Source of the DNA: Panicum virgatum
Taxonomy: Eukaryota; Streptophyta; Magnoliopsida; Poales; Poaceae
Length of the DNA stretch: 64,000 bases
Direction: 5' to 3'
Assembly (NCBI RefSeq): GCF_016808335.1
Contig: NC_053146.1
Span: 7,169,015-7,233,014, forward strand
A model generated the notes under the pieces. It ran no database searches, was not told the DNA's origin, and saw only the letters and a program-made list of their open reading frames with translations. Position numbers and translations under genes: made by a program. Positions within the stretch are counted from its first letter, which is position 1. The number at the start of each line of letters is the position of its first letter. Positions 10,496-21,337 of this stretch are shown here, piece by piece.

Positions 10496-12195
10496 AGCCC
10501 CCGAGCTCTTCGTAGCCGAGTCCTGCAGGCGTCGAGTACTTGGCTTGGCGTCTTCGAGTACTTCAAGTAGTCAGAACGTCCTTCTGGTTGCTTCTGGACC
10601 TTCCTTTAGATACGTCGAGTAGTCCTCCAAGTACTTCTAGTTGCTCTGAGGCGGTGAGGTGCTCAAGCCCCGAATTCTTGATCATATATGGTGCGCGAAG
10701 TACTCGCGCTCCATATGGAGTAACCCTCGAGCCTTAGGTTGAATCGCAGAATCAGGCTGAGGGTGATTTCAGTCTTTTTTCCTTCATTATTTTCCAAAAA
10801 AATTGAAAAATAAATCTCTGATGCACATATCCCGCAGCCCCCGAGCCTTAAATCAAAATCCCTTATACTACGGGTAGCCCCCGAGCTATTATTTGGCATT
10901 AAGGACTTAAGACGTGGCATCGGATTTTATTCTTTAGAATATTTGCAGGATTCATCAGATCCGGTATCTGAAAAGACCTCTTTTTCGGGTAAAAAATCCC
11001 AAAAAAATGATACTAATGGATACGCCACACTGATTGCACCCGAATTAACTTCAGAAATAAAACCCGGGATGTACGGCTCTTTATTGTGTGCGCACGTGGG
11101 ACGTTACTGTATGGAGAATCTACATTATTGCGTCCTTGAATGCATCCGTGAATGCTATAACTGTAGCATCACAGATTGTCCTCCAGTAAAGTCAATTGTG
11201 GCTATAAAAGGTGGGAGAGAGGCCTTTGCCAGAAGCACCAACGTGTAGAAGCCATGGCTTGTCTTTGGTGTTCTTGCTCTCGCCCTCCTGAAGTTTGTGT
11301 AGTCCTTTCCAACAAAAGATGCAAGAAGAGAACTTGCGAGTGACAAGAAAAGTCCCTGCTACCTCATCCTGCCACTCCCATGCTCTCATTGGATCCATTC
11401 TGGACATCATGTCTTTGCATCTTCCAATGAGGCAGGTTCTCTGTGGACTGGTTGAGTCTTGTTGTGTCACATCCTTGGGATTGCCTATTTCTGGGTGCCC
11501 AAGAACTAACATCTCTGGTAAGGAGACTTAATCTTGTCACAATGTATTCAGGGAGAAGGAGAAATTTCTCCGCAAGATGCTACAAGAGGACTTGCGAGGT
11601 GATTACTGTAATCTGCCTCCATACTCTTGAAACTTTTCTCCCAGAATACGAGTATCATTATTCCCTTGATGAGAATAACAAGTTTGTACTTTGTCATGGT
11701 CTCGGGCCGATCTAGCTGCAGCAGGCTTCTTAGGAAGCCAAGAAGTTTGCATGCAGACCCGAGTCGTTGTAAAGTTAGTTAGGAAGAAGTACTCGAGCTG
11801 TAATATCGAGTTGTTGTACTGTGTCGAGTACTTTTCCTTGTTCTGGAATGTAATCCCAGTCGAGGAAAGAAGAGTCGAGTAGTTAACTAGGGATGTGAGT
11901 GTTTTCTTTTTCCATAATGTAATCTTAGAAAAAGAAATGTCTCAGAAAATCCCATTTTTTCCGTGATTTGCAACGAACTGTTAGCTTGTTGGGTGTTTTT
12001 ACTATGCTGCCACTGCCATTATAAAATGAAACGGTAACTAGGTTTAACCCCACTGGCCGCCATTTACTTTTACTGCTTAGATCTGTTCTTGCCTTCTAGC
12101 CCCCAGATCTAAAGTTTCCTGCTCCTCCTGGCTTCCCAACTCTGCCTTAGGGTTTTCGTCAGTTTATGCGCGTGAAGCGCTTTGTGGATTTTCGA
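10496..12195 (+). other. E2 region upstream of the antisense gene
   Basis: The first ~450 bp match E1 (2900-3442). The following ~1.2 kb (about 10930-12150) has no counterpart between the E1 antisense ATG and its LTR, so E2 carries extra sequence here or E1 has lost it. It includes a TATA-like site (11203). The segment behaves as a promoter or leader for the antisense gene. No long ORF with a recognisable product. Confidence 0.5.
11203..11210 (+). promoter_or_regulatory. Possible TATA box of the E2 antisense gene
   Basis: TATAAAAG in the context GGCTATAAAAGGTGG, 985 bp upstream of the ATG at 12196. A spliced leader would be needed to join them; candidate donors follow but were not resolved. 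Confidence 0.4.
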
Positions 12196-15099
12196 ATGGC
12201 ACCCAAGAAGTCAAGCAAGGGGAAGGGTGCAGCTGCAGAGCCGACCCATGAAGAAGGATGGAACACAAGTAAGTGCTCCAAATCTGACCTAGAAACTTTA
12301 GTTTCGGCTGGTCTTTTGGTTCCCAGATCTGTTGCCCAATGGCGTCCTGCCTTGGGCAAAGATCATCCGTATGAAAATACGGGGAAAATTGTTGCTTTTG
12401 CACCTTATCTGGAACGAGGATTGGGGTTTCCTTGTTCGATTTTCTTTTCTGGGCTTCTGCGCTACTACAGGATCCAGCTTCATCACTTGACCCCCAATTC
12501 CATTGTTCACATTTCCATCTTCGTGCATTTGTGCGAAGCTTTTCTGGGCATCGAGCTCCATTTCGAACTCTTTCGGTTCCTTTTCCATTTGAAGCCGCAG
12601 CCGGATTCCTACGTTTTAGATGTAGTTGGCGGTGCGGGTCTCTAGCTTAGACAAAGAAAAGATAGGGTTTATATCCCCTATAATCTTAGAAGCAAAGTAA
12701 TCGAATGGAAACCCAAGTGGTTCTATGTCGAGAACCAGTGGGAAAGCTTCCCGATGATTACTCCAGGCCCACCTATCCAATGGCCTGAGTGGAATATGAA
12801 ACTAGTCGACGAGAGTCAGGTTCCTGAGCTACCCGAGCGAATTGCCATTCTTAGGCAAAATAACTTGACTGGAGAAGTGAACATGTTCGACTGGATGAGA
12901 AGAAGGATCTAGCCGTTACAGGCTCGGGAAACATTTGGTTTCCAGTATCAAGGAACGGCTGACTCATCAAGGTACTCGGAGGAAGAGATCTCAGATGAGC
13001 AAATACTTAGTCGTGTCCAATGACTGCTAAGGGATGTAAAGAAAGTTCCCTTTGTTCCTGATACATTTTCAGCTGCGAACCCTCCGAAGCAGGTACCAGA
13101 TAAGAGTAGTCGATGTATAGTAATCGAGTACTTTATCTTAGTGTGATTCTGATAGAATTTTACTTTCTGTAGGAGGATGTGGAGCGCTTTAAAAGTAGTC
13201 CTTCACGGCCAGGCATTTATTCGCCCTTTTATTCTTCCATGCGCTTTTCAATCTGTCAACCAAGTTCTAATATGCTCATATGAATTTTCATATAAACAGT
13301 GCTGATGTCTATCCTTGGTTGTGCAGATGAGGAGGCGGCTAAGGAGAGGAGTGACAGGGAGCTAAGCCCTACTCCGAGTATGGATACCCAGACCGGGCAT
13401 TCCAAGGGTGCTCGGTCGGTAGCGAGGAAGCATCGCAGCTCCTCCCAGACTACTAGCGATAGGTAAGAGGCTAGTTGATTGCAATTGAGTACTTTTGTCT
13501 TCGATTTGCTGGTTTTGTTTTGAACTTTTTTCTTTGTTCAAGTCCGGCGACTAAAATGCCACGGACAACAGCACCTGGGGATGATGCTGTGGTGGGACAG
13601 ACCGTTCCTTCCACCACAGTGGACCTGTCAAAAGGGACTGGGACAACTCTTCTGGCGAGTAGTTCTAATGTAGATAAAGCCGGCGATGCGGTTAATCAGG
13701 TCATGATTACGAGGCCTGCCTGAAAATTTGGCGTCAAGGCGCTTGCTATGAAAAGAGCTCCCACGTAAGTTTTTTTTTAAACTTGTAATAGTAGGATTTG
13801 CCTTTATATCGAGTAGTTAACTCGTCTTTTTCAGAGACACGCTCCTGGGAGCGAGTGGAGAGACTGAGGACGTCCCCGAGTACTCCTGAGATGAGTGCTC
13901 GTGAGACTGAAGACATGGTGAATTCCATACTTTGGCATTCTCCATTACCTGATACCGAGAGGAGCGAAGAAAAGCTCCCGGAGGGTGGTGGAAGCGACAA
14001 GCTTCCTGAGGAGAAGGATGGCCAGAAGCTTCTAGGGGAAGGCGACAAAAAGCTACCTGAGGAGGCCCCTGCAGGTAAACTTGTACCACCCTGTACTTAG
14101 AAAGTACTTTTCCTTGCTCTTAACTCAATTAAGTAGCGTATTTTTCCTTCAGATTCCCAAAATCCAGAGAATACTGTAGTGATGACTCAAGATGTGTCAG
14201 AGAAGGCCATCTCTGAAGTGCGGGCGAGTACTTCCTAGGTCTCATCGGGAAGTGTCTTGCCGCAAGAGAAGGTGGAGCTTGCTTTCAAGCTACTGGGGGT
14301 AAGTAGTCGAACACTTCGAATACTTTAGTATAGATCGAGTAGTATACTGATCCTTTTATTTTTGCAGGAAGCATTGGGGCAAGAAGGTGGCCAAGCCCAG
14401 GACGTTACAGAGCTGGATGCTCTGAGAGAGCAGGTGAAGACGCTCTCGTCCGAGAAGGCTGCTCTCCAGGGGAAGCTTAAGAAGCTCTCCCAATCCAAGA
14501 AAGGTTAGTCTTTAGCATATATTATGTACTCGACTAATTGTTCTGTTTGGTGTTTATAAGATTTTCTTCATATCAAGTACCCAGCTTGCTCGAAATCACT
14601 AAAGATTGAGGAAAGCTTGGTACTAGATCTAAATATTCATATGTACCGAAACACAGATGAAATTGAAAAGCTCAAGAAGATCAAGACGGATTCTGACCAG
14701 GAGATGGTGGGAGCCATGAAGCAGCTGAAAGAGCTGTCAGAGTCCCGGGACTCGATGCAACAAGAGCTTGCCGCGCTGCGGGAAGTCAGGGATGCTGCCC
14801 AAGAAGTAGCCGAGGTTATGGAGGTCCCAGAAGGGAACGAAAACGAACCGCTCTCGCTGGCAGGGAAACTTCGTAAAGTACCCGAAGCCTTTGAAAGGTA
14901 CGTCTCCACAACCACCCGTCAGTACGTGGGTCATGTACTCGGGTTGGTGAAGTCTTATTGGCCAACGACTCGTCTTGATGCACTTGGGAATGGTGCCAAA
15001 GCTGATTGTACTGAAGAACAATTCAGAAAGTATTTGGAAGAAACTTCCATTGTGGCCAACCAGATTGTGGTGTCCCTGAGCAAGCCTGAGTCTCCTTGA
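12196..15099 (+). pseudogene. Antisense multi-exon gene of E2, PF04195-like
   Basis: Start chosen at 12196 (MAPKK) because it aligns with the E1 copy. The first exon (12196 to about 13091) encodes the PF04195-like block with FVHLCEAFLGIE and IQLHHLTPNS, and on through WKPKWFYVENQWESFP. It has in-frame stops at 12643 and about 12913 and 13021. Later exons are separated by GT-AG introns, for example an exon 14368-14503 preceded by TTTTTGCAG and followed by GTTAGT. The last exon (to TGA at 15099) encodes a glutamate-rich coiled coil (residues KQLKELSESRDSMQQELAAL) and a C-terminal GHVLGLVKSYW motif shared with E1. Function unknown; antisense ORFs of this kind are known in Tat-lineage gypsy elements. 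Confidence 0.75.
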
Positions 15100-15179
15100 A
15101 CATTGTTTGTAAATTGATTGGCGTGTGGCCACAAGTACTTTGGACAAATATTTGAATATTTGTGTAATGTTTAAGTACT

Positions 15180-16090
15180 TGTTCTGTGTTAGGATTGTGG
15201 AATCCTTTGATGTGTCGAGTAGTCGAACTCGAGAAAATCCTGAGTTTTGGCAGCATCACGCCTACTCAGTTATAATAGTAGATACGAGGAATTGTATCCG
15301 TAAGTGCCTTAGGAGGAAAAGTATTCTCGAGTGGGGTCGAGTTTGTATGATTCTGAATCAGAATTCTAGTGCTGACCGGTTAGGATTGAATCCCGCAGGA
15401 TTAACCAAGTGGAAAAAGCACTGTAAGAATGTTGAGAAGTCGTAGCTTAAAGCAGATTTCCTTTTTAAAGGAGATGCTTTGTTAGAACGAAGCTCGTATG
15501 GACTTTGTTGTCCAATCGAGGGGAAAACTCTTATCGAGTATTTGGAGCGAAAGATGTTCCTTGATAGGTAGGTGAACAGGAGGCTCTTGTCAACCTATTT
15601 TAGAGTATCAAGAACTTATTCGTACTCCTTGAAGGATTTTCGTAGTTGATCAGTTAGGATAGACCTTGCTTGGTCACCCAGATAGTATATAACTGTTGTG
15701 AAAATATCCCGGACTACTTGATCTTATCGAGTAGTATGTCCTATATATGGACTGGATTGATTTCTAAAATAGGATTGTTAGGATTGAACTCCGTCGAGTT
15801 AACCAAGACGTAAATATTCTAGAAATATCCCAAACTTACTCGAGCAGGGCGAGTACGGTGTCCTACCCGAGGACTGGAGTAACTCTTAGGGCAAGTCTGT
15901 TAGGTATGAACCCCGTCGAGTTGCCCAAGATAAAAATGCCGAAAGAGTATCCCTACTCGAGCGAGGCGAGTAAGGTGTCCTCACCTGAGGCCGAGTGATT
16001 CGTAGGACAGGTCTGTTCGGATGAACCCCGCCGGGCTACCCAAGATGAAAATGTCGTAAGATCACTCGGAGTAAACCATAAAGGATACTC
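15180..16090. repeat. ~120-bp tandem array in E2
   Basis: Degenerate tandem units. The phrase 'gaaccccgtcgagttgccca' or close variants recurs near 15383, 15783, 15903 and 16018, with 'actcgagcgaggcgagt' words between. It lies between the end of the antisense gene and the sense ORF, the same relative place as 1-420 in E1. Confidence 0.75.
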
Positions 16091-16462
16091 GAATGCTGCT
16101 TCGGTGCAGCTTTCCGGGTAGTATTTGAGATAGGGTGTTTTGCCATATGAGCGAGAGCCAAGTAGTCAATTTGCGGAGGAAATCAACTTTTATTTTAGAT
16201 TTGTCGAGATTACAGTAATTGTAAAATGACAGACTCTGACTCTTAAGACCTACCCCTTGCCCGTTTAGACGTGAGCAATGGTTTACATGACTGAATAAAA
16301 CTATTCGAAGATAAAACTAGTCGATACAGTGGTAGACTAGATTTTAGGTAGAGTCTCCTTTAGGAGTGGTGCCCCAAGGACCTTGCGGAGTGAGTCGCAC
16401 TCGAAGATCGCGTGCGAGCTCTTCGGGTGAATGAAGCACTTGCGTTGTAGAGTCTTGTTAAT

Positions 16463-16990
16463 CTAGGGTCCGCCAAGAGACGTTTCCCCATGATGTAGGG
16501 TGCACGGTTTACCCTGAGGACGGGTGGTTACCGGCTTGTAGTTCTTGAAGGATGCGGAAGTCTTTGGTGGGATGCGGTAATTGGAAGAAGGGTTGTAAGC
16601 CTCGAATTCCTTGCATTCCTTTCTCCTTGAGATGATGACATTGCGCGTGTCGCGACCAACATTGATCACATTGCGGAGGTCGCAGTTGGAGTAATCGTAG
16701 TTGTCGCCCTGGTGTTCCTGCTGACTGTTGGCTAGGCGCTGGTGCCTGAACGCCCTTTTCTAGTTAACCAGACGGCGACGCTCGTAAAGATCTTCTGCTG
16801 GGTGTTGCTCTTCTAGTTGCACAGTGACTGTTACTGTTGGAGGAGGTGCAGACAGATCTTGCTTGATGGTAGGTTGGGCCTCTGTGATTGTGGGAGGAGT
16901 AGTTTCCATGTTGTCGGAAAGGTACTCGTCAAAATCTTCAGAGTTGTAGTCTCGAGGTTGAGGCGCTCCGTGGGATCACCCTCAGGTTCC
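16463..16990 (-). other. Decayed sequence downstream of the E2 sense ORF
   Basis: Continues the sense strand after the ORF stop. A 68-codon open stretch (16669-16463) has no recognisable domain. No zinc knuckle, protease or reverse transcriptase motifs are seen. Confidence 0.4.
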
Positions 16991-18375
16991 TAAACTTCGG
17001 AGATGCGAACCATGAGGATTTCACGGCAAAGATCTTGAATCTCTTGGTCTTGTTTGCTTGAGGACGGGTCTAGAGGGTTGCTTTGCTGGAAGGGCAGATC
17101 TGTTGGCTGCGAGCCAGAAGTGTTGGGATCTTGTGTCTTCTTTAGGTGCACTGTCCGTCCTTGCGGCTTTGCATATATGACCAAGTTAGGGAGTGAGTCC
17201 TGATCGGACTTGGAGTTCTTAGTCGAGTTGGACTTGACATGCTTGCTGTACTGGATTAGGTCATTCAGGTCGTCCTCCGAGTTGGAAGAATACTCGGAAT
17301 CAGAATTGATTAGGCCACCTATTTTAAAGTATGTGTGCTTTGGGTGAGCGAGGAGCGGGATGCCCATCTCTACGCGGAGGGCATTCTCATTCATCCAATG
17401 TAGCCATGATTGAGTGCGAGTCAGCCCTTCTGGTTCTTTAATCCAGGGTTTATCGAAGATCGACTTGCTGGATTGTTCCGGAGCTTTGGCTTTTCCCTTC
17501 TTAAACTTGGCCAGTTCCCAAAGACCATCAGCATGTTCGGGTGGATTGGCCATAGCATCCATGAACAAGTCGACGTTGTCTGACCAGTCTTCGAGATCAT
17601 CGAATGGTTCGAAGTTGTAGAGGTTGTTTATGAATTGATCAAAATCCTGATCGAACGATGACTCGGCTGGTTCAGGAGTCCAAATGTGAGTAGAATTCGG
17701 TGAAGGGCTCTGAGGTATCCTGGAGATAGACGGTCCCATCCGAACAAGCCGGGGGTTTGTCTCACCAGATCCCCCACAGATTCCTCCTCCCGATTTCTGC
17801 TCCTTGTTTTGCAGGGTGCCTTCAGCTATCTTAATGCAATCGGCGAGCTTGGAATCCACTCGATCGATCCCTGAGAGTATGTCGCCCGACGTTTTATGTA
17901 GCGGGCTCAACACTTCTGGGTTCTGTTGTGATGTAGATGAGCCAAGAGCAGTTTCTGCAAGTTTGATGCTGCCCTCTATTGATTGTGAAACTTGTTCTAT
18001 TCCACCGAGAAGTTCTCAGTTGTTGATCTTGGGGCGTTTGATCGTCTTGAGATGAGTCAAGTATTTTTTGAGGGTTTCAGAAAAGTGAGTTTTTTCGGTA
18101 TCAGAATTTGTGTCGGACTCGGCTAACTCAAAAGCTTGAGTTGGAGTCGACACGTTTTCTGATTTATCCGAACCGAGTTCGAGTAGAACTCTTTTTCCGT
18201 CGAGATCTGCTGTTTTGCAGATGTCGGCGAGATGAGTGGTGGTTTTCGGTTTAGGCGAGTTGGGCGTGACAAGGTGGCTGGAGAAGCCTCCCGATCCGTC
18301 AGCCGTGCATGCCCAGGAACCGAAAACGTGGGTTGTGCCCTCTGGCACGTTGTTGGCGTCGCTTGATCCGGCCAT
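16990..18375 (-). pseudogene. Sense ORF of E2, Gag position, unrecognised protein
   Basis: Begins at ATG 18373-18375, about 45 bp inside the 5' LTR and just after the PBS-like site, and stays in one frame for 462 codons. The only break is one in-frame TGA (18016-18018). The protein is acidic and serine-rich. It has an amphipathic segment (SILSGIDRVDSKLADCIKIA-like), then an acidic F/L-rich stretch (FINNLYNFEPFDDLEDWSDN) and SWLHWMNENALRVEMGIPLL. I see no CCHC knuckle or capsid motif. Its position says Gag-like or a family-specific protein; the sequence does not settle it. Confidence 0.55.
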
Positions 18376-18402
18376 CAAATTCGCCGATGAACTCGCCGAA
18401 TC

Positions 18403-18420
18403 CCCTACCTGGCACGCCAG
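18403..18420 (-). other. Primer-binding-site-like sequence of E2
   Basis: Directly after the 5' LTR end (CCGACA on the minus strand) comes GC then TGGCGTGCCAGGTAGGGG, resembling the TGGCGCGCCAGGTAGGGG found in this position in many grass gypsy elements. It fixes the element's sense strand as minus. Confidence 0.6.
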
Positions 18421-18421
18421 C

Positions 18422-18839
18422 TGTCGGTGTTTACCGCCAAGCCTGCTCAGGGATACCCTTAGCAGTAAGGTTTGTAGGTAGGGATCGACTGCTCTGGAAC
18501 TCGATGGTGCAAGGAACACAAAGTTTTAGACAGGTTCGGGCCGCAAGTTGCGTAATACCCTACGTCCTGTGTGGTTGCTTATATTGCCTTAGGTGTTGAT
18601 GATTGTTCAGAGGGGGTCCCTGCCCGCCCTTATATATCCGGGGGGATAGAGTTACATGGAAAGTCCTAGCCGAGTACAGTTGGAGTCCTACTACAACACA
18701 ATCGGGTAGTTTCCTTTGTACTGCAACTAGTTCTACACCTATTCGGGTAGTTACAAGAGATGTAACGTATATCCATAAACTATCCCTTACTCTAGAACAT
18801 TCTATGCCTATAAGCAGTCCCGCTGCCCCGGGTCTAATA
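18422..18839 (-). repeat. 5' LTR of E2 (418 bp)
   Basis: Complete LTR. On the plus strand it runs from TGTCGGTG to GGGTCTAATA; the last dinucleotide is mutated from CA to TA relative to 10495. Flanked at 18840 by GGCCT, the second target-site copy. Confidence 0.85.
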
Positions 18840-20147
18840 GGCCTCGATTAGAATTGTTTCGGTCGCTCCTCCCTCCTCTGTTGTTCAGAGGCCGGGAGTC
18901 GCGGGCTTCATCACCGGAGACCGTGTTCACGGCCTTCGGGGTCTTCGCTTGCTCGGCCTAATGTGGCCTCGGTCGGTCGCGATTGCGCGACCTCTTCTCG
19001 TTCATCTCTTCAATTCTCCGGCGCTTTCCTTTGTCTGAGATGCAATACTCTTTCATGATCTCAAAGAGTCTGTTCAGGGTCTTCGGCTTGCGGCGCTCGA
19101 GGTACTCTCCACATGGGCTAAGGTTTAAGCCGGCGATGGCAGCTTCGATGACGGTCTTTTCTGCTACATCTGGAGCTCTTGCGTGAAGCCTGACGAGGCA
19201 TGCAAGTATTCTTGCAGAGTGGATCCTTCTTACTTCAAGTTGTGGAAGTCACATGAGTTAACTTCTTCAGGCTTCGGCGCTCTGAAAGCAGCTGTGAGTT
19301 CTCTTCGGAGCTGGTCCCAAGTGTGGATGTGTCCACCTGGGAGGTTGGAGTACCAATGATGAGCGAGGCCCTTGAGGGAGAGGACAAACGCTTTGACTTT
19401 GCATGCCGCGCCGCCTCCGGATGCTTCAATTGCCGCTTCGTACTTGAGGAGGAAATCTTTTGGGTCGGACTCTCCATCGAACAGCGGGAGAATGGTGGGG
19501 TTGAATTGTGGAGGCCACGGGAGCTCTTCGAATTCTGCGGAGAGAGGAGTGGCGAGGTCTTGTTGTTGGCGAAGCTGTTGCGGACGAAGATGATGTGGCA
19601 TCCTGTACTCGCCTTCCTCTTCATCTGAGTATTGTTCTTCGATGAGAATGGGTTGTTTGCAGAGATTTGTGGCTGAGGCGCCTGTTGCACGGGTCTGGGG
19701 TCTTGGCGAAGGGGCTTCATCATCGTCAGACGATCTCGAATGGCCTGCCGCATGGCTTTGCAGCGAAGCTCTTCTACTTTTAACTTGTTGAATTGCTCCT
19801 CTAGCTCTTCGGCGGTGAGCTCCTGTCCTTTTCCCTTCGCTCTTGTTGCTACTGGCACATTTGATGCGTTGGCCTGAGTTTGCTGAGCTTGCTGCGCTTG
19901 ACGGAGATGCTCGGATAAGCGTGCGTCGATTCTTCTCATGGTTTGGATGTCTTGGGTGGAGATGCCGAGGTCGAGGAGGTCGACCTCAAAGTCCCCGTCA
20001 GCGAGGTCTTCGGCCTCGAAGTCTTCGCGCGTGGTCTTCGGTGTTGTCGCCGTTCGTCGTGGCGAGGGTGTTGTCGTTCGAAGGCTGGGCTTCGGTCGAG
20101 GCGTTGGCCTCCGAAGCGGCGGGGTTTGGTTTCTTCGTCGCTGCCAT
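18840..20147 (-). pseudogene. G1 gag, N-terminal and capsid region
   Basis: Start ATG at 20147 (MAATKKPNPAAS). A frameshift near 20040 leads to an acidic stretch (DLADGDFEVDLLDLGISTQD) and a coiled coil rich in Q, E and K. Another frameshift near 19620 leads to the capsid-like Retrotrans_gag block (19601-19230): FDGESDPKDFLLKYEAA, then AFVLSLKGLAHHWYSNL and WDQLRRELTAAFRAPKPEEV. That block is diagnostic of plant gypsy Gag. Interrupted at 18840 by E2 and continued by the zinc knuckle at 6660. Confidence 0.8.
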
Positions 20148-20187
20148 GTGGTCGTGCCGAGGACGAACCGCGGGTGGGCGCCAAAAC

Positions 20188-20797
20188 TGTTGGTGTAAGA
20201 CACTCTCCGGAACGAAGAGGCCTCAACAGCCCAAGTGAAGAAAGGCGAAACCCCGAGAAAAGTGTAACCAATACAAAGGTAGCACGAAAATCAAAGCAAC
20301 CGAGTAATTGCACTGTATTCCATCCCTCTCACACAGTTACAGGGGGTATTTATAGCCCAAAATCTCAACTACTCCCTGGCCAAAATCCCCTAACTACCCC
20401 CTAACTGCCAGCATCTGGGAATGTTCCCTGGGTAAATTCGTAATGTTACAACACTCGACACAAATTAGTGGAAATACATCTGGACACTCCGTACAGATCT
20501 CTGACAATGGGGCTGTCTCACTTTGAGTCCCTTCGCCATCGAGGATCTTCGCGGCGTCAGCGAAGGGGCTCTCGGAACCGCTTCGCTGTACGTCCCTTCG
20601 CCATGCGCGCCGCCCCTTCGTTGCGCACGCTGCCTCTTTGCTTCTCTTCGGGCGGGACCGGCCTTCACTCGGTACCCTTCGCTCCAGGGCCTCCGGGCGC
20701 GTCCTCTTCGCCTTTTGCAGCTCGCTCTGTCATTTCTTCCGCTCCCTTGCTCGCAACCGTCTGCTTTCGGCGACGGGCGAAGGTGGCGTCCCCAACA
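20188..20797 (-). repeat. 5' LTR of G1 (610 bp)
   Basis: Termini TGTTGG on the plus side at 20188 and CCAACA at 20797, so TG...CA on both strands. The TATA box on the minus strand (about 20347-20354, GGCTATAAATACCC) agrees with the gag direction. The outer end is inferred from the terminal symmetry. Confidence 0.65.
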
Positions 20798-21330
20798 CTT
20801 CCCCAATGCCGAACTGTTACCGCTGTCCGGTGTGTTTGCGAAGCTCGCAATGCTGCACCTGTGCCGCGTCCGATTCCACTGCACCTATGACATTGGCGAC
20901 GGCCTCTCGTTGGGGCCGGTACCTATAATTCTCACGTAATTAATTGTCATTTTTACCATGATTTTCTGAAACAGCTACTGAAATGGACGGCAGTGCTCAA
21001 AACAATCACCTTAGTCGATGCTCAGAAAAAAAAACAATCACCTTAGTCCAAGATTATCTACGAACCGCGATAGGCTAGTGCGGTTTTAATGGTAGTTTAT
21101 CTAACCGAGTATGACTATTGTTGACACGAGTATGATTGCACAGACGATTCACTCGGGTTTTCTTCCATTGCTTTTCTAGTGAAAGGTCTTGAAACCATTG
21201 AAAAGAAGCTCAGGTGGTGCAACCTGCTGCAACTGTTGCCTAAAAAAGTAAAATATCTGACATGCAAAATTACATGAAGAACACCAGCTGAAACTCATGG
21301 ATTAGCTATGAATTATGCAGGCATTATATT
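20798..21330. other. Intergenic, nothing recognised
   Basis: Unique-looking sequence with a short direct repeat (acaatcaccttagtc, near 21000 and 21036). No gene, TIR or LTR signal was found. Confidence 0.4.
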
Positions 21331-21337
21331 ATATTAC

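Larger units (their letters stand above)
6667..18839 (-). mobile_element. Non-autonomous gypsy-like LTR retrotransposon E2 with antisense gene
   Basis: Complete element. 5' LTR 18422-18839 (minus sense), then a PBS-like TGGCGTGCCAGGTAGGGG directly inside it (about 18403-18420). A sense ORF (18375-16990), a ~120-bp tandem array (16090-15180), an antisense multi-exon gene (12196-15099) and a purine-rich tract next to the 3' LTR follow. The 3' LTR is 10495-10313 plus 6880-6667, split by a solo LTR. Target-site copies are GACCT (6662-6666) and GGCCT (18840-18844), one mismatch. No reverse transcriptase, RNase H or integrase is present in about 7.9 kb of internal sequence. Mobilisation would need an autonomous relative. 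Confidence 0.85.
18840..20797 (-). mobile_element. Gypsy retrotransposon G1, 5' segment (LTR, PBS, gag)
   Basis: 5' LTR at 20797-20188, PBS TTGGCGCCCACC just inside it (about 20186-20173), then gag reading down to 18840 where E2 is inserted. The element resumes at 6666. The target duplication of G1 itself cannot be checked because its other end is outside the window. Confidence 0.8.

Noticed and set aside
10496..10900. Extending the E-family LTR beyond 10495 because E1 and E2 stay similar there
   Set aside because: At the other E2 end the LTR stops at 18839 and is followed by the target copy GGCCT and gag of G1, so 10496 onward is internal sequence.
12196..12645. Treating the PF04195-like ORF as a host gene
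   Set aside because: It is inside a complete LTR element with a target duplication, is duplicated in E1, and both copies are broken.
20465..20939. Overlapping 140-codon open frames on both strands
   Set aside because: They lie within the G1 LTR (and its flank), show GC-driven composition and no domain.
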